From contig OX243822.1 of assembly GCA_945859605.1 (NCBI GenBank), forward strand, positions 3,505,879-3,569,878: DNA of 64,000 bases. The letters are read 5' to 3'. Both the position numbers and the translations under genes were made by a program. The stretch is from Lumbricus rubellus (Eukaryota > Annelida > Clitellata > Crassiclitellata > Lumbricidae). This document shows positions 1-12,606 of the stretch, one piece after another (the first letter of the stretch is position 1; every line of letters starts with the position of its first letter). The notes beneath the pieces were generated by a model. The model had not been told where the DNA came from and ran no database searches. It worked only from the letters and a program-made list of their open reading frames with translations.

Positions 1-2690
1 ACTAAACAAACTGAAAAACCAGACATATATCTTTAGCTCACACACCATTGTTCACGATAAAACAAAATGTTAAACTCTGTCACATGAACTGCTTTAACAT
101 GTTATAAATTATTCTTCAGGCAACACGCCATGATGTGTGTTCTATACGTGAGTCTCTCGAAAGGTGTAACATGTTGAGCAGTTTCCATATAATTAATTAA
201 ATAAGTCGGCCAAAACGCTACACACGTGGTACAATTTCTAGCACACGTAATGTGTTTTTGACATGTGAAAATTTCAAAGCAACACACACACACACACACA
301 CATGTGGCCCGAGTGCTGCCGACAGTGGCTTCACATGAGATGCTTTATGACACATGTGAAATATTTTTTTAATATCTATGTGACACGTGAAGTATTTTTT
401 AATTAGCAGTTCAAACATTTGAGACGGACGAATTGTCAAATCTACGTTCACCCACAAAACTAGTAATCTAAGAAATCGGACGCTTGACAGTTTTTGTTCA
501 AACATGACGTTCAAAATGGCATATGGCGATTGGAGAAAGAAGTGGGGGGAGGCATGCCATACAGCAAAAGTAGCGAATACACATTTAAACAATTGCAGGC
601 TAAATTTATTTGAGCTAATTTCATTGTATCGAGGTTCATTTTTAAACAATAATTACTATTATAATTACTTTGTTTTGTTATTAGGCTACTTTTATCAATA
701 ACCTAGGCCTACTACAAATGTTCTTACAGTCGGCTATTAGGCAAGGAGGCTTAGGCATATAGGCCTATATGTTTTAGCAATATCTTAATGTTTAATTTTA
801 ATATTAAATTTTCATCATAATTATTAATATTTTTAACAAAAAACGATTTTATCCAGTCATATATCAAATAATAAATTGTTATAAAAAATTGATATTATTG
901 CCAGATAACCTTTTAAAAAAAGAATTCATTATCATTATTATAAAGCTTATTTATAAAACAGTAATATTTTGGACAGGACTCCAATTAAACTCTATTCCAA
1001 ACTGAAACCAACAAATGACTGCCCAAAATATAATAAAAATAATTATTATTATTTCAATAAATTGGGATATCATTATAATTATGTGAAGATCATGTTTCCT
1101 CGCTTGCCACACAGCGAATTAAGCTAACTGTGAGGTCGTCAAGTCCGAAAACGAAACACAGAACGAACGACAAATAGAGAAGAATAATGTTATTATGAAA
1201 CCACAGAAGATGCAAAAACTGTGCAAAACAACGGCGGACGCGTGGCGACATCTAACCTCGAACTAATATCGAAGGGACAATGACGCCTGAGCCTGTCAGC
1301 CAATCAAAGATCGTCTTTCTGATGCGTCACAGGCGATGTATGTGACCGTCTATCCGGGTACTCAGCAGGATAATTATTTAGACGGAATTTTTACTCGTCA
1401 TCCATTTAAATTAAGTGCCTAAATTTTTCATCCAAATTTATATCATCCAATAAAAAAAGAATCTTCTTTGGAACACATTTTTTGTCCGCAAGTTTTCTTT
1501 GTATATGATAAAAATTAATTCGTTGTCGTCAACAAAACGAACACGGCTGATTGATTTACCCCTGCGAAAGTCCCGGATGTAGCCACACGCATAATCTATT
1601 TCAATGACCTAATTGCCACCGGCTCCATTTCCCTGTCAGTCGATAATAGTCCGAGGTCTAGCCAAGCCAAGCCCGTCTTCACGGTCGAATAAAATATCGA
1701 AGAGACGCACAGAAATATTTACAGTACACATCGATGTGAATAACGGTTAAGACGAGACTGTAGCCTTCCCTCCCTCCCTCTCGCAGGAGGAGGGTGTACC
1801 GGCCGCGTGCGACAACATACATAGCTATAGGGAGAAGACATCATCACAGGGCTCTGGTAAAACAAGAACTTCCAGATATACAATCACGGGGTGCTGAAGC
1901 CCATACGAAAGCATTCTCATTAAAGGGTTTCATCCCATACAATGACTCATATTATGGTCATTGTGGGATATTGAAGCCCATTATGGTACGATTGCATGGA
2001 CCTATTGAGGGGATTCAAATATCCCAAATAAGCAATTTCGATTTTTTAAAAACTACTTCTGTGTATTTGAAGGAAAACACTAAATATCGATCATTGGAAA
2101 ACACACTCCACGAAACGGACACCCCTTGAAAATTTTCTTGGCTACGCCTTGCACAATAATTACATAAAAACAGGACCTAGCAACAGCATATGCAAGCGAC
2201 TCGAGTAAGTCACTGGACTGGCCTAAAAAGCCTGTTTAAGCCTTATAAAAAGCCTTTAAACTGCAATGTGTCTCACGCTAATTAGCGGCGTAGTGCTCAT
2301 TGGCCCAATCCAACCACGTAGCCTACCTCTCTATCTTTACATCTATCTGTATCTTACCATCTATTTCATCCTTACATGTCTCTTAATCTTCCCATCTGTA
2401 TCTGTATCTCACCATGTATCTCTGTGTCTACATCTCAGTGTATCTTTTAAATTATCACTTTCTTTCCATGTATCTCAATCTTTCCATATGTATCTGTACC
2501 TTTCCATTTATCTGTATATTTCCATAACTATGTATCTAAATATTCCACATGTATCTGCATGTTTATTAACTAATCCGGGAGTATTGAACTCACTATAATT
2601 ATAATTAACCTCATGCAACAATTTCTTCCAACTGCAAAAATAGTTGATAAAATTTTTCTAGCTATAACAAAAACACGAACAAAGGATCCA
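1..2690. other. Intergenic DNA, no gene recognised
   Basis: AT-rich sequence with a short (AC)n run at 283-302 and T/C-rich low complexity around 2330-2560. The open frames here carry no recognisable domain, and the one at 1794-2129 overlaps a short internal repetition. It lies beyond the 3' end of the minus-strand syntaxin gene. I see no exon with convincing splice signals on either strand. Confidence 0.5.
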
Positions 2691-2694
2691 AACA

Positions 2695-3060
2695 ATGAAA
2701 CAGAGACTACTCGTTCAAGCATCTCAAGAGCTCCGTACTCAACTGAACAGTACTCAAATGCTATCAAGTACTCAAAACCAATCACATACTCAAATGCTAT
2801 CAAGTACTCAACTTCTATCAAGTACTAAAATCAATCAAGTAGTCAGCTTTGATCAGGCACTCAAAATCAAGCAAATGCTCAACTTCGATCAAGTACTCAT
2901 CAATCAAGTACTCATGAATCAACCAAGTACTCAACTTCGATCAAGTACTCAACATCAATCAAGTACTCAGAATCGGTCGATTACTCAAGATCGATCAAGT
3001 ACTCAAATATCATCAAGTACTCGCAGTTCACATCACACAACGAACAAAGCACTCGTCGAA
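2695..3060. repeat. Minisatellite of AATCAAGTACTC-like units
   Basis: Degenerate tandem units built on ATCAAGTACTC, with ATCAATCAAGTACTC variants, fill this stretch. The Ser/Thr/Gln-rich open frames in it are only translations of the repeat. Confidence 0.8.
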
Positions 3061-3589
3061 TAAAGCACAACCAAATACTCCTAATGATCATTGAATCACT
3101 AACTCAGTCACATATTCCGTCCACTGTGGGTAATCAACCTCTAACTAAAATCCTGTGCCGAGTATCTTACGCAGGTGCTGCACAAACTCTACATCGTGAT
3201 CATAATCCTAGCGTACATTCACGTAATCGTAACTGCAAAGTAAAATCAACACATACATTACGCATCAACCGCATTGCTTTGCGTTCTGCATCCGAAGAGC
3301 GCAATTAACAATAATTATATCAAAAATTTATGCTCAACTCGCTTTGTACACAAAACATTCACGAAGATGAAAAGTGATGAAATGACCCCAATATCAATGT
3401 TTATCATTTATGTCCATAATTATTATGGCGGCATACAAGACAGATCCCGCGGACAAAGGCGCAACTTTGCAATACAGTATAATACAAATTTCTATTATAA
3501 TGTATGGCATTGTATTGTATATGATCATCTATGAAGCGCTGCCATCAGCCAAAGCCTTTCATGAGCGCTCCCACTGCAATTGACCTCGA

Positions 3590-4323
3590 GTGTCAAAGGC
3601 AGGATTTGAGGCGAAAGAAGAGGAAATACTAGACCCAAGCAAAAAATGTCACAAATTTAAAATTACCCCCAAACAAACAGCAATGCAAAAATTCAAACCC
3701 AAATATCTAAACTGTAATTTACTCCCCCTACACACCCCAAAAATAAATCACCCCAAAATTTATTTTAAAAAACGCGTAAAACGTAGAAACCGCAAAAGCC
3801 GAATAAAGTCGCATAATTTTCGATGCAAAACAACAACGAAAAAAACGAAAACAAGGACTAAACATCTAGTCGAGAAAAAACACAACAACTCAGTTTGCTC
3901 CCACGACCGATCGCATTACAGCATCAAAATATCTGTTTTCCCACCTTTCAAAAACAAATCGAAATCGGAAACATCTGTAGCCTACAACTCTCACATTCCA
4001 ACTCTCCACTACGTTCACCACGATCAGCAATTTTTCAACAGGAGAGCTTTAATTAAATTCTCAAAGACAAAAGCCACATTTTTAATATTATTCTCAAAAA
4101 AAATCACAACAGACACAGCGAGAGAGAGACAGAGACAGACAGTGGCGCTCCAAGCGGCCAAAACCGGCGACAAACATGAGCGCATCCGTCGCCCGCTTCC
4201 CCCGACAAGTCCCATAATTCCTCTGGGTGGTGGTTGTGTTGGTGGCGCCACCTGGAGAGACGCCGGTGAGTCTGTTGTTGGTGTTGGTGGGTCTTCGTGA
4301 GTTGGGTGCGGCAGGAAAAGTAT
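3590..4323 (-). other. Probable 3' UTR of the syntaxin gene
   Basis: This minus-strand sequence directly follows the syntaxin stop codon. A minus-strand AATAAA lies at 3764-3759, about 560 bases past the stop, and is a candidate poly(A) signal. The large open frame on the plus strand is very Lys/Asn/Thr-rich and unlike a protein family, so I treat it as chance. The true transcript end is not visible. Confidence 0.4.
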
Positions 4324-4404
4324 TCACGGCGCAAACGTTCCGGCGAGAGATCCGACGAGGATGATGACGACAACGGAGACACAGATGAGAATCATGATCT
4401 TCTT
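4324..4404 (-). CDS. STX1: Syntaxin exon 10: transmembrane anchor and stop
   Basis: After the acceptor CAATAG the frame reads [18 protein letters not shown] and ends in TFAP plus TGA (4326-4324). This is the typical KK/RK-preceded tail anchor of syntaxins. The polypyrimidine tract is poor. A near copy of the acceptor and the first nine exon bases lies about 90 bp upstream (see findings). Confidence 0.9.
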   Translation of the reverse strand, partial: KKIMILICVSVVVIILVGSLAGTFAP

Positions 4405-7400
4405 CTATTGTTTGTAACAAGACAATAGAATCGATTGTACGACTTGGTATTGTATTGTATTAAAACATCTATAAAGCGCCTCTACTAGGGTGATCTTTTT
4501 CTATTGTTTGTCATACACAAGACAATAGAATCGATTGTATAATCACACACAGTAATCTAATCTAATATAATCTGATCTAATCTAATCTAATCATATTATG
4601 ACGTTGTTGAGACAGCATATTTAACCCACATGTAGCCCGACTTAACTAAAGACATGATCGTCTGTTGTTGTCACAATACTGTAGAATCGATTGTATGAAT
4701 TGGTATAATCACACACAGTAATCTAACCTAATCTAATCATCTGTTCTAATCATATGACCTTGTTGACACTGCACATTTAACACACATGTAGCCAGACTAA
4801 TCTAAAGACATACTACCCATCAAAAGCTATTCAATAGAATAGAATGTATTACTTGGTATAATCACACACAGTAATCTAATTTAATCTAATCTAATCTGAT
4901 CATCTATTCCAGTGGTTCCAAACCTTTTCGGACTTTGGGACCAGGCACTTTTTCTTAGTTGTAGGATATTAGGGGGCCCCAAGGCTAAAAATTTAATCAA
5001 CTAAAAGCTTATAATATTGTTTCGATTGAATCAAAATAGAATGTTTGATGTTATTTATAGACATCAAAATAAATTAATTTGTAATAGAAAATAATTATGT
5101 GTCATATAATATATAACACATAAAAATATGTGAAAAAATTGACAATTTTGACAATATTATTGTCAAAATTGTCAATTTTTTCACATATTTTTTAAAAATT
5201 CTTTGAGAGATGAGGGCCATTTTGTGAGACCTGGCGGACCACTTTTGGCCCGCGGGCCACGGGTTGGGAACCACTGATCTAAATTCTAATCATATAACCT
5301 TGTTGAGACTGCATATTTAACCCACATGTAGCCAGACTTACCTAAAGACATAATACCCATCAAAAGCTATTACAACTAAAGAAACTAATTAATTATCATG
5401 TAAACAACATTCTAGCTTTAATAAATGTTTTCCTCGTTTGAATTGTCTGCTCTTGGCAGAATCTAAACTTACCTTAAGACTTACCTTCGTAAGACTGCAT
5501 ACACACTTAGCCTGACTTACCTGTAGACTTACCTTTTAACCCACATGCAGCTAGACATAGGCCTACTTTAAGACTAATATACCTCCATTGAGACTGAATG
5601 TTTACTTGTTCGAACAGCCCGCATGTATCCAAACTTACTTTATAACAAGTGCACATACAAACATACTTAAGACCTACATTGGAAGACTGCATAATAATAT
5701 TATTTAGTAACCAGACTTACCTTAAGACTTACCTTCGTAAGATTGCATAATAATTTATTTCACAGCCAGACTTACCTTTCTGGCAGCGCTCTGATACTTC
5801 ATCGCCTTCTTGGTGTCTGCTGCCGCCGTTTCAACGTAGTCAACCGCCTTCTCAACGTTATGCTCTATTCGATCAATCATCTCACCCTGAATGAACATAA
5901 AACACCTTTAAAACATCTTCACCACATGCTATAATAAGGAAGGATTGGCTTAAATTGTTGATTTGTCGGTTCCATGTCGACGGCCTTCTCAACGTTATGC
6001 TATATTCAATCAATCATCTCACCCTGAAGTGACATAAGACACCCGTAAAACATCTTCACAAGATGCTATATAAGGAAAGATTGGCTTAAATTGCTGTATA
6101 ATTAACTCTGTTACATTTCGACTGCCTTCTCTACATCTATTCGATCAATCATCTCACCCTGAAGTCACATTAAAACACCTTTAAAACATTTTCAGCAGAT
6201 GCTATATAATTAAGAATTGGCTTAAATTTATGTATTTTATGGTTTCATTACGACCTCCTTCTCTACGTTATACTCTATTCGGTCAATCATCTCACTTTGA
6301 AGTCACATTAGACACTTTTAAAACATAATCACCAGGTGCTTTATAAGAAAAAAATTGGCTTTATTTGCTGTATATCTCGGTATGATCTGTTTTTCACCCT
6401 GAAGTCAATGCAGCAATCACTCAGCAAAGCATCGTCACTCTATGAGACGCGACTCATCAGATCAACAAACACCCTCAAAACACTTTTAACTAATGCTATA
6501 TAACTTAGAACCTTAGTGGTCGATTGATTGGAGAGACCGATCGCATTTACAACGCCTTCTCAAAACACCTTCAAAACACTTTCAACTCAATCTATATAAG
6601 CAAGAACCTCGTGGGTCGATTGGCTGAGTCCTCTGCTTTTTTTCTCGTGACGGAACCTTTCTCAAGCTTCATTTGCTCGCGTAATCCAGCGGGATTTACC
6701 CGTCCAGCATTTGAATCAATCAGTCAAGGACTCTGTATAATTGTAGGACCGATTAACTTGTGAACAGTTTGTGATCGTCCACTTCACTCTCAACGATAGA
6801 TGTCGCCCCACTAAAAAATTCCGATTTTAACGCTAAAGATTAGGTTTTGAATAACCAAAGACAACTTTTTTTTACTTTGCAAACATAAATATTCGTCAAT
6901 CTGCCTCAACAGACGTAATTAGTCGAATGCTTTCATCTTGCAAACAAGATGCGAAATTGTTGGGAACTCTGCAAATTATATTCTCAAAACTTGTACAACA
7001 TCGTTAAAGAAAATAATTCCGATGCTGTGTAGGCTATAAACGGTCCTCGGAAATAGGTCTACATGAAATTTGGGTATACATGTACAATCAGGGGGCGAAA
7101 ATTTTACTTATTTCTGCAGTGCCGTCGGCGTTGTCATTTCACGTCTTTTTCGTGAGGGTCGGTTAGGGCTCAGGTTAGGCATCGTGAGGGTCGGTTAGGG
7201 TTAGTGTTAGGGTTAGTTTAGCCATTAGAAACTCTGGTGGATTGATGGCAAAAGACACCGTGTATTTTTCGCCCCCTGATTGTACATGTATACCGAAATT
7301 TGTAATACTGTACATCATATAAATATAAAAACACTTAGTTCTTAACTTTGATATAAATAATTATTGCTTGCACTTCTGGTGCAGTCTACAATAAAAATTG

Positions 7401-10368
7401 CATTAGAAATACATGCTACCCGGTCGAAAAGCAACATGTCACAGCGTTGTCTCCAAAACACCTTTAAAACACTTTCACACGATGCTATATAAGTAAGAAC
7501 CTCACGGCTCGATTACCTTTATGCATTTCTTTATAGTGACGGATCCTATATCACCATTTCAAGACAATTATACATTTATGTGTGAACTCCGCCACTGGTT
7601 GCATTCTGCTAGTGCCAGTCCCAAGCCTGGATAAAGGAGGAGGGCGTCGCTAATGGTTTTTTTTTACCGCACAGTGACGTTAAGCAGCTAATACACACAC
7701 ATTTATTTGTGATTCGCAATGCCCTGATAATATTCAGATATAGAATTTTTTTCACTTTGGAAATGCCATGAACAATAGCATTATCTGTTCAATAATTTGC
7801 AACTTCAGTACCTCAGATAAACCCTTTTATGATGGATTGGGTGATTGATTGATAGATTGGGTGGGTGATTGAGTGATTGATAGAGTGATTGCTTGATTGA
7901 TTGGGTGGGTGATTGAGTGATTGATAAAGCGATTGCCTGATTGATTGATTGATTGAGTGATTGATAGAGTGATTGCTTGATTGATTGGGTGGGTGATTGA
8001 TAAAGTGATTGATAGAGTGATTGCTTGATTGATTGGGTGGGTGATTGATAAAGTGATTGATAGAGTGATTGCTTGATTGCTTGAATGATTGATTGAAGGA
8101 TTGATTGAGTGACTGAATTATAGATTGGGTTGGTGGTTGAGTGATTGATCAATTGATTGCTAGATTGATTGGCTGACCTGGCTTTCAACTAGCATAGCCA
8201 TATCCATAAACATGTCGTGCAGTTCTTTGATTGACTTCTCGAGTTTCATGATGTCGTTGTGTCGAGCCTCAATGTCCTTCAGCGACTGTTTTGCCTGCTG
8301 GGTATCGGTTATGATCTAAATATGATTAGAGCATTGTTGGATTAGATTAAGAATAATGTGATTAAAGATTAGAGCAAGATTAGAGTGCGATTAAATTAGA
8401 ATAAAACTGCTGGGTATCGGTTATGATCTAAATATGATTAGAGCATTGTTGGATTAGATTAAGAATAATGTGATTAAAGATTAGAGCAAGATTAGAGTGC
8501 GATTAAATTAGAATAAAACTGCTGGGTATCGGTTATGATCTAAATATGATTAGAGCATGATTGGATTAGATTAAGAATAATGTGATTAAAGATTAGAGTA
8601 AGATTAGAGGAAGGTTGGATTAGAATAAAGTTAATGTTATCTAGGATTACAGTAAGATAAGAGCGATGCTATATTATTTAACTAAGATTAATGTGATGCA
8701 AGATTAGAGTAAGATTAGAGTGAGGTTGAATTAGAATAAAACTAATGTGATCCAAGATTACACAAGATTGGAATGTGGTTAGGTTCGAATTTGGCCTGAG
8801 ATTAGCACAAGGCTAGAACAAGGTTAGGCCAACGTAAGGTCAGGCTAGAATAAGATTACAACAGAGCTGGACAATAGGAACTAAGACTATATAACAGAAT
8901 GAAAACTGATGACAAAAAAGGATAAATATTACATTAAATAAGACTAAATGCCCGGCACCAGTAAATAACCTGACACTAAAGTAAGATTAGATTAGAAAAC
9001 GGATTAGATCTCGATTAAATTATGATTAGATTAACCGCAACCTACGCCTTGAGTGAAGATCGCGGGATTTCCCGATTCCAACATTTCCTCCAATTCATCG
9101 TTGGTTGTCGCTCTTCCAGCTGAAAAAACCCAGACAGAAATAACGTAAGAACTCACTGACTCCATTGGTCAAGGATTTTGATGGTCAAGGCTTTTGATGG
9201 TCAAGGATTTTGATGGTCAAGGATTTCAATGGTCAAGGTTTTCAATGGTCAAGGTTTTCAATGGTCAAGGATTTCGATGGTCAAGGATTTTGGTGGTCAA
9301 GAATTTTGATGGTCAAGGATTTCGATGGTCAAGAAGTTTGATGGTCAAGGATTTCAATGGTCAAGAATTTTGATGGTCAAGGATTTCAATGGTCAGGGGC
9401 CCAGGGCTTTAAATGGTCAATGCCTTTGATGGTCAAGGATTTTGATGGTCAAGGTTTAAATGGTCAAGGATATCAAATGATTTCAACGTGAAAGGTTTTC
9501 AATAGTTTTATAATTAGTGTTTTTATTATCGCCTATTTACTTACTGCTGCTAAAATAGCCAAATAAAACAAAAGGTGCATAAACTATAATTTATAGAAGA
9601 ATAAACTACAATTTAAAAATTATTTAAAACAATTAATCAAACAATAATAAAACATTTAATAAAATAATAAATAAATAGATAATAAAATAATAAAATAAAA
9701 ATAAATAAATAGATAATAAAACAGTGAATGAAATAATCAATGAAACAATTAATAAATAAAAAGATTAAAAATAAAACAGTTAATAAAACAAGAAATAAAG
9801 AGATAATAAAACGACTAATGAAACAATTAATAAATAAATAAAACAATTTATAAACAATAAAACGGTCGTAAACAAAGTTTTTAAACATTCAGTTAAACAT
9901 AAAAGGTGAAAACACAAGACCTAAACTAAAATATAGGTGATAAACATTTTTTTATAAAATATTACTAAAAAACGTCATTGAACTGATTCGTAAAAGTAAA
10001 GACTCACCAAGAATCATGATCACGAAGGAATCAAATCATCACTGCTGGAAGTCAACTAAAAAATACTCAACGAACTAAGAAAACGTGCAATCGGAAGAAA
10101 ACTATCACGTAGAAACACATTCATAATTAATTTGACATACAATTGATTAACACGCAGAAATAACTAGAAAAGAAAGAAAGGGCAAAGCAAGAAGAGCTAT
10201 CATAATTATAATTATTTTAATCATTATTGTTGTTATCATACAAAATTTAAAAGCAACTTAACATGAATACAAAACAAAAACAATTATTATTATTATTATT
10301 ATTATTTTTTGCCCCGAGGTATTTAGGATCCCTCAGGGAACTACTGTTATTATTATTATTATTTTTTA

Positions 10369-10431
<63 letters not shown>

Positions 10432-11958
10432 ATTATGAGTAATTATGGATGGTCTTGCTATAATAAAAATTCAAAAAGCAACTTAAAATGAAGGGAAAGC
10501 AAAGCAAAGACTGTTAGTGATGTTTTTTAATTTAATAGGATACACACCTTTTATTATAATTCCTATTGTTCATATAAAAATTATTTTTTACTGTCATTGC
10601 AACTGCTACTTTAACAGCTTTTTTGCTGGCAAACATCGATTATGAATGCTATCACTAGTTATTTATATCATGGTAAACTTCCATTGTCATTGCTATTGCT
10701 AGTTGTTGCTACTGTTAAACCTATATTGTCACTTATATTGATTGCTATGTGACTATATTACTGATTTCCATTTGTCGTTGCAGTCGTTTCTTGCATCCCT
10801 CGCGATAGTCAACCTGCGCCGTGTTGTACAGATTCATCACTTCGATGAACTTCCGCAGAATAGTCGAGTGCTACAGAAAAAACAATCCATCGTTGAAATC
10901 AGTTGTCTGTGGTTCACTAAATGATATTTCAATCAAGGGCAGGGTTTATCAGGTGCTTGCTAGGGGGTGGAAGGGGGGTTAAGCCCCCAAGAATGTCCAG
11001 AATTCTGCATCCACAACATCTACGATGTGCTTACATCTGTGTATTATGCGACCATGCCCACTGGACACCCCCTGAAATGGAAAGCTCCCCAGATTTGTTC
11101 CTGAAGGTTTCTGAAAGGGAGGGAGTGTTTGGGAGAATGATCTCCATATCGCCAGAAGTGGGGGGTTCAATGAATGCTAAGTTACAGGAACTTCCAAGTC
11201 TCTGTAATAACAGTTGACCAGGGTGGGGCCTTGTTCTCCCATTTCGCGGTGGGGGTGGGTGTTAATTCTCCCATTTCCAGTTTGGGGTGCTTATTCTCCC
11301 ATTTCCAGTTTGGGGTGCTTATTCTACTATTTCCAGGTGGGATGTTAAACACTGGTGTAGCTAAATGCACACATTATTCCACATACTTAACCCTTCACTG
11401 ACGAAAGGGTATCGTGGGTAAATCCTATACCCTCCGTGGGCAAAGGGTTAAACTCTTCCAACCTGTGTTTTGCGAATGCGTAGATCAGCGGACGCTTTGT
11501 TCGTCTCCTCCTCCTGCTCGATCTTCTGCTCCAACACTACAACAATAAACAATACAACACTACAACCACACAATAAACAATACAACACTACAACAATAAA
11601 CAATACAACACTACAATCAAATGTAATTCTGTAAATAGGCCTATTACAATAACTTCAATAAATAAAAATAAAATAACTGACATAGCTGATAATACCCACG
11701 CTCCAGAAATTGCCACTTGCAATACTTGGTGTAATCAGATCAATTGATTGTCAAACTTAATGCATGCATAACCACAATGATAATAAGACCTAATAATGAT
11801 AATGATAATAATTTTACAAATATGGCAATTCTGAACAATTTATATTATAACAGTAAATAATATTTAAGTCCCTTATAGATCCTGTATACCTCAAAGTGTA
11901 AAATAATAATAGTAATAACAATAATAATAATAACAACAACAACAACAACAACAACAAC

Positions 11959-11992
<34 letters not shown>

Positions 11993-12524
11993 GTAATAAT
12001 CATAACAATAACAACAATAATCATACCAATAACAATAGTAATATAGTAATGAACAATGCTGACCCTTTAATTTTCCTCGGACTTTGTTGGCGGTTCGCTT
12101 GATCTCGGCCATAAGTTCCTCCAATTCCTCTTTAGTTTCTGACAAACAATACAATACAAGACAATGCAATAAAATACAATGCAATACAAGACAATGCGAT
12201 ATGAGACAGTGCAATACGACTGTGTTCCAGACTGCTCTACGTAAACAAAACTTTCTAAAGACGAAATAGCCATCATTTATCATCATAGTAAGATCATCAA
12301 TCACAAGCAATAATTATATTAATAATAATAATTGTTATCATGTGGAATGATAATAATAATGATAATAATTGTTATCATTATTTTTATTTTCTGCCCCGAG
12401 GTATTTAGGATCCCTCAGGGACTTATTGCTAACTACAGTATAAAAACCAGTCCAGAATGACCCTACTCTTCGTTATCTTAATCATCAAATGTGCCTCGAA
12501 ATGCTGATCGAGTTATTATTATTA

Positions 12525-12555
<31 letters not shown>

Positions 12556-12560
12556 CATCA

Positions 12561-12606
<46 letters not shown>

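Noticed and set aside
3590..4300. 236-codon plus-strand frame
   Set aside because: Very Lys/Asn/Thr-rich, AT-biased, antisense to the syntaxin 3' UTR, with no domain.
4094..4420. Minus-strand frames across the syntaxin stop
   Set aside because: Other frames of syntaxin exon 10 and its 3' UTR. The exon-10 frame is fixed by phase and the membrane anchor.
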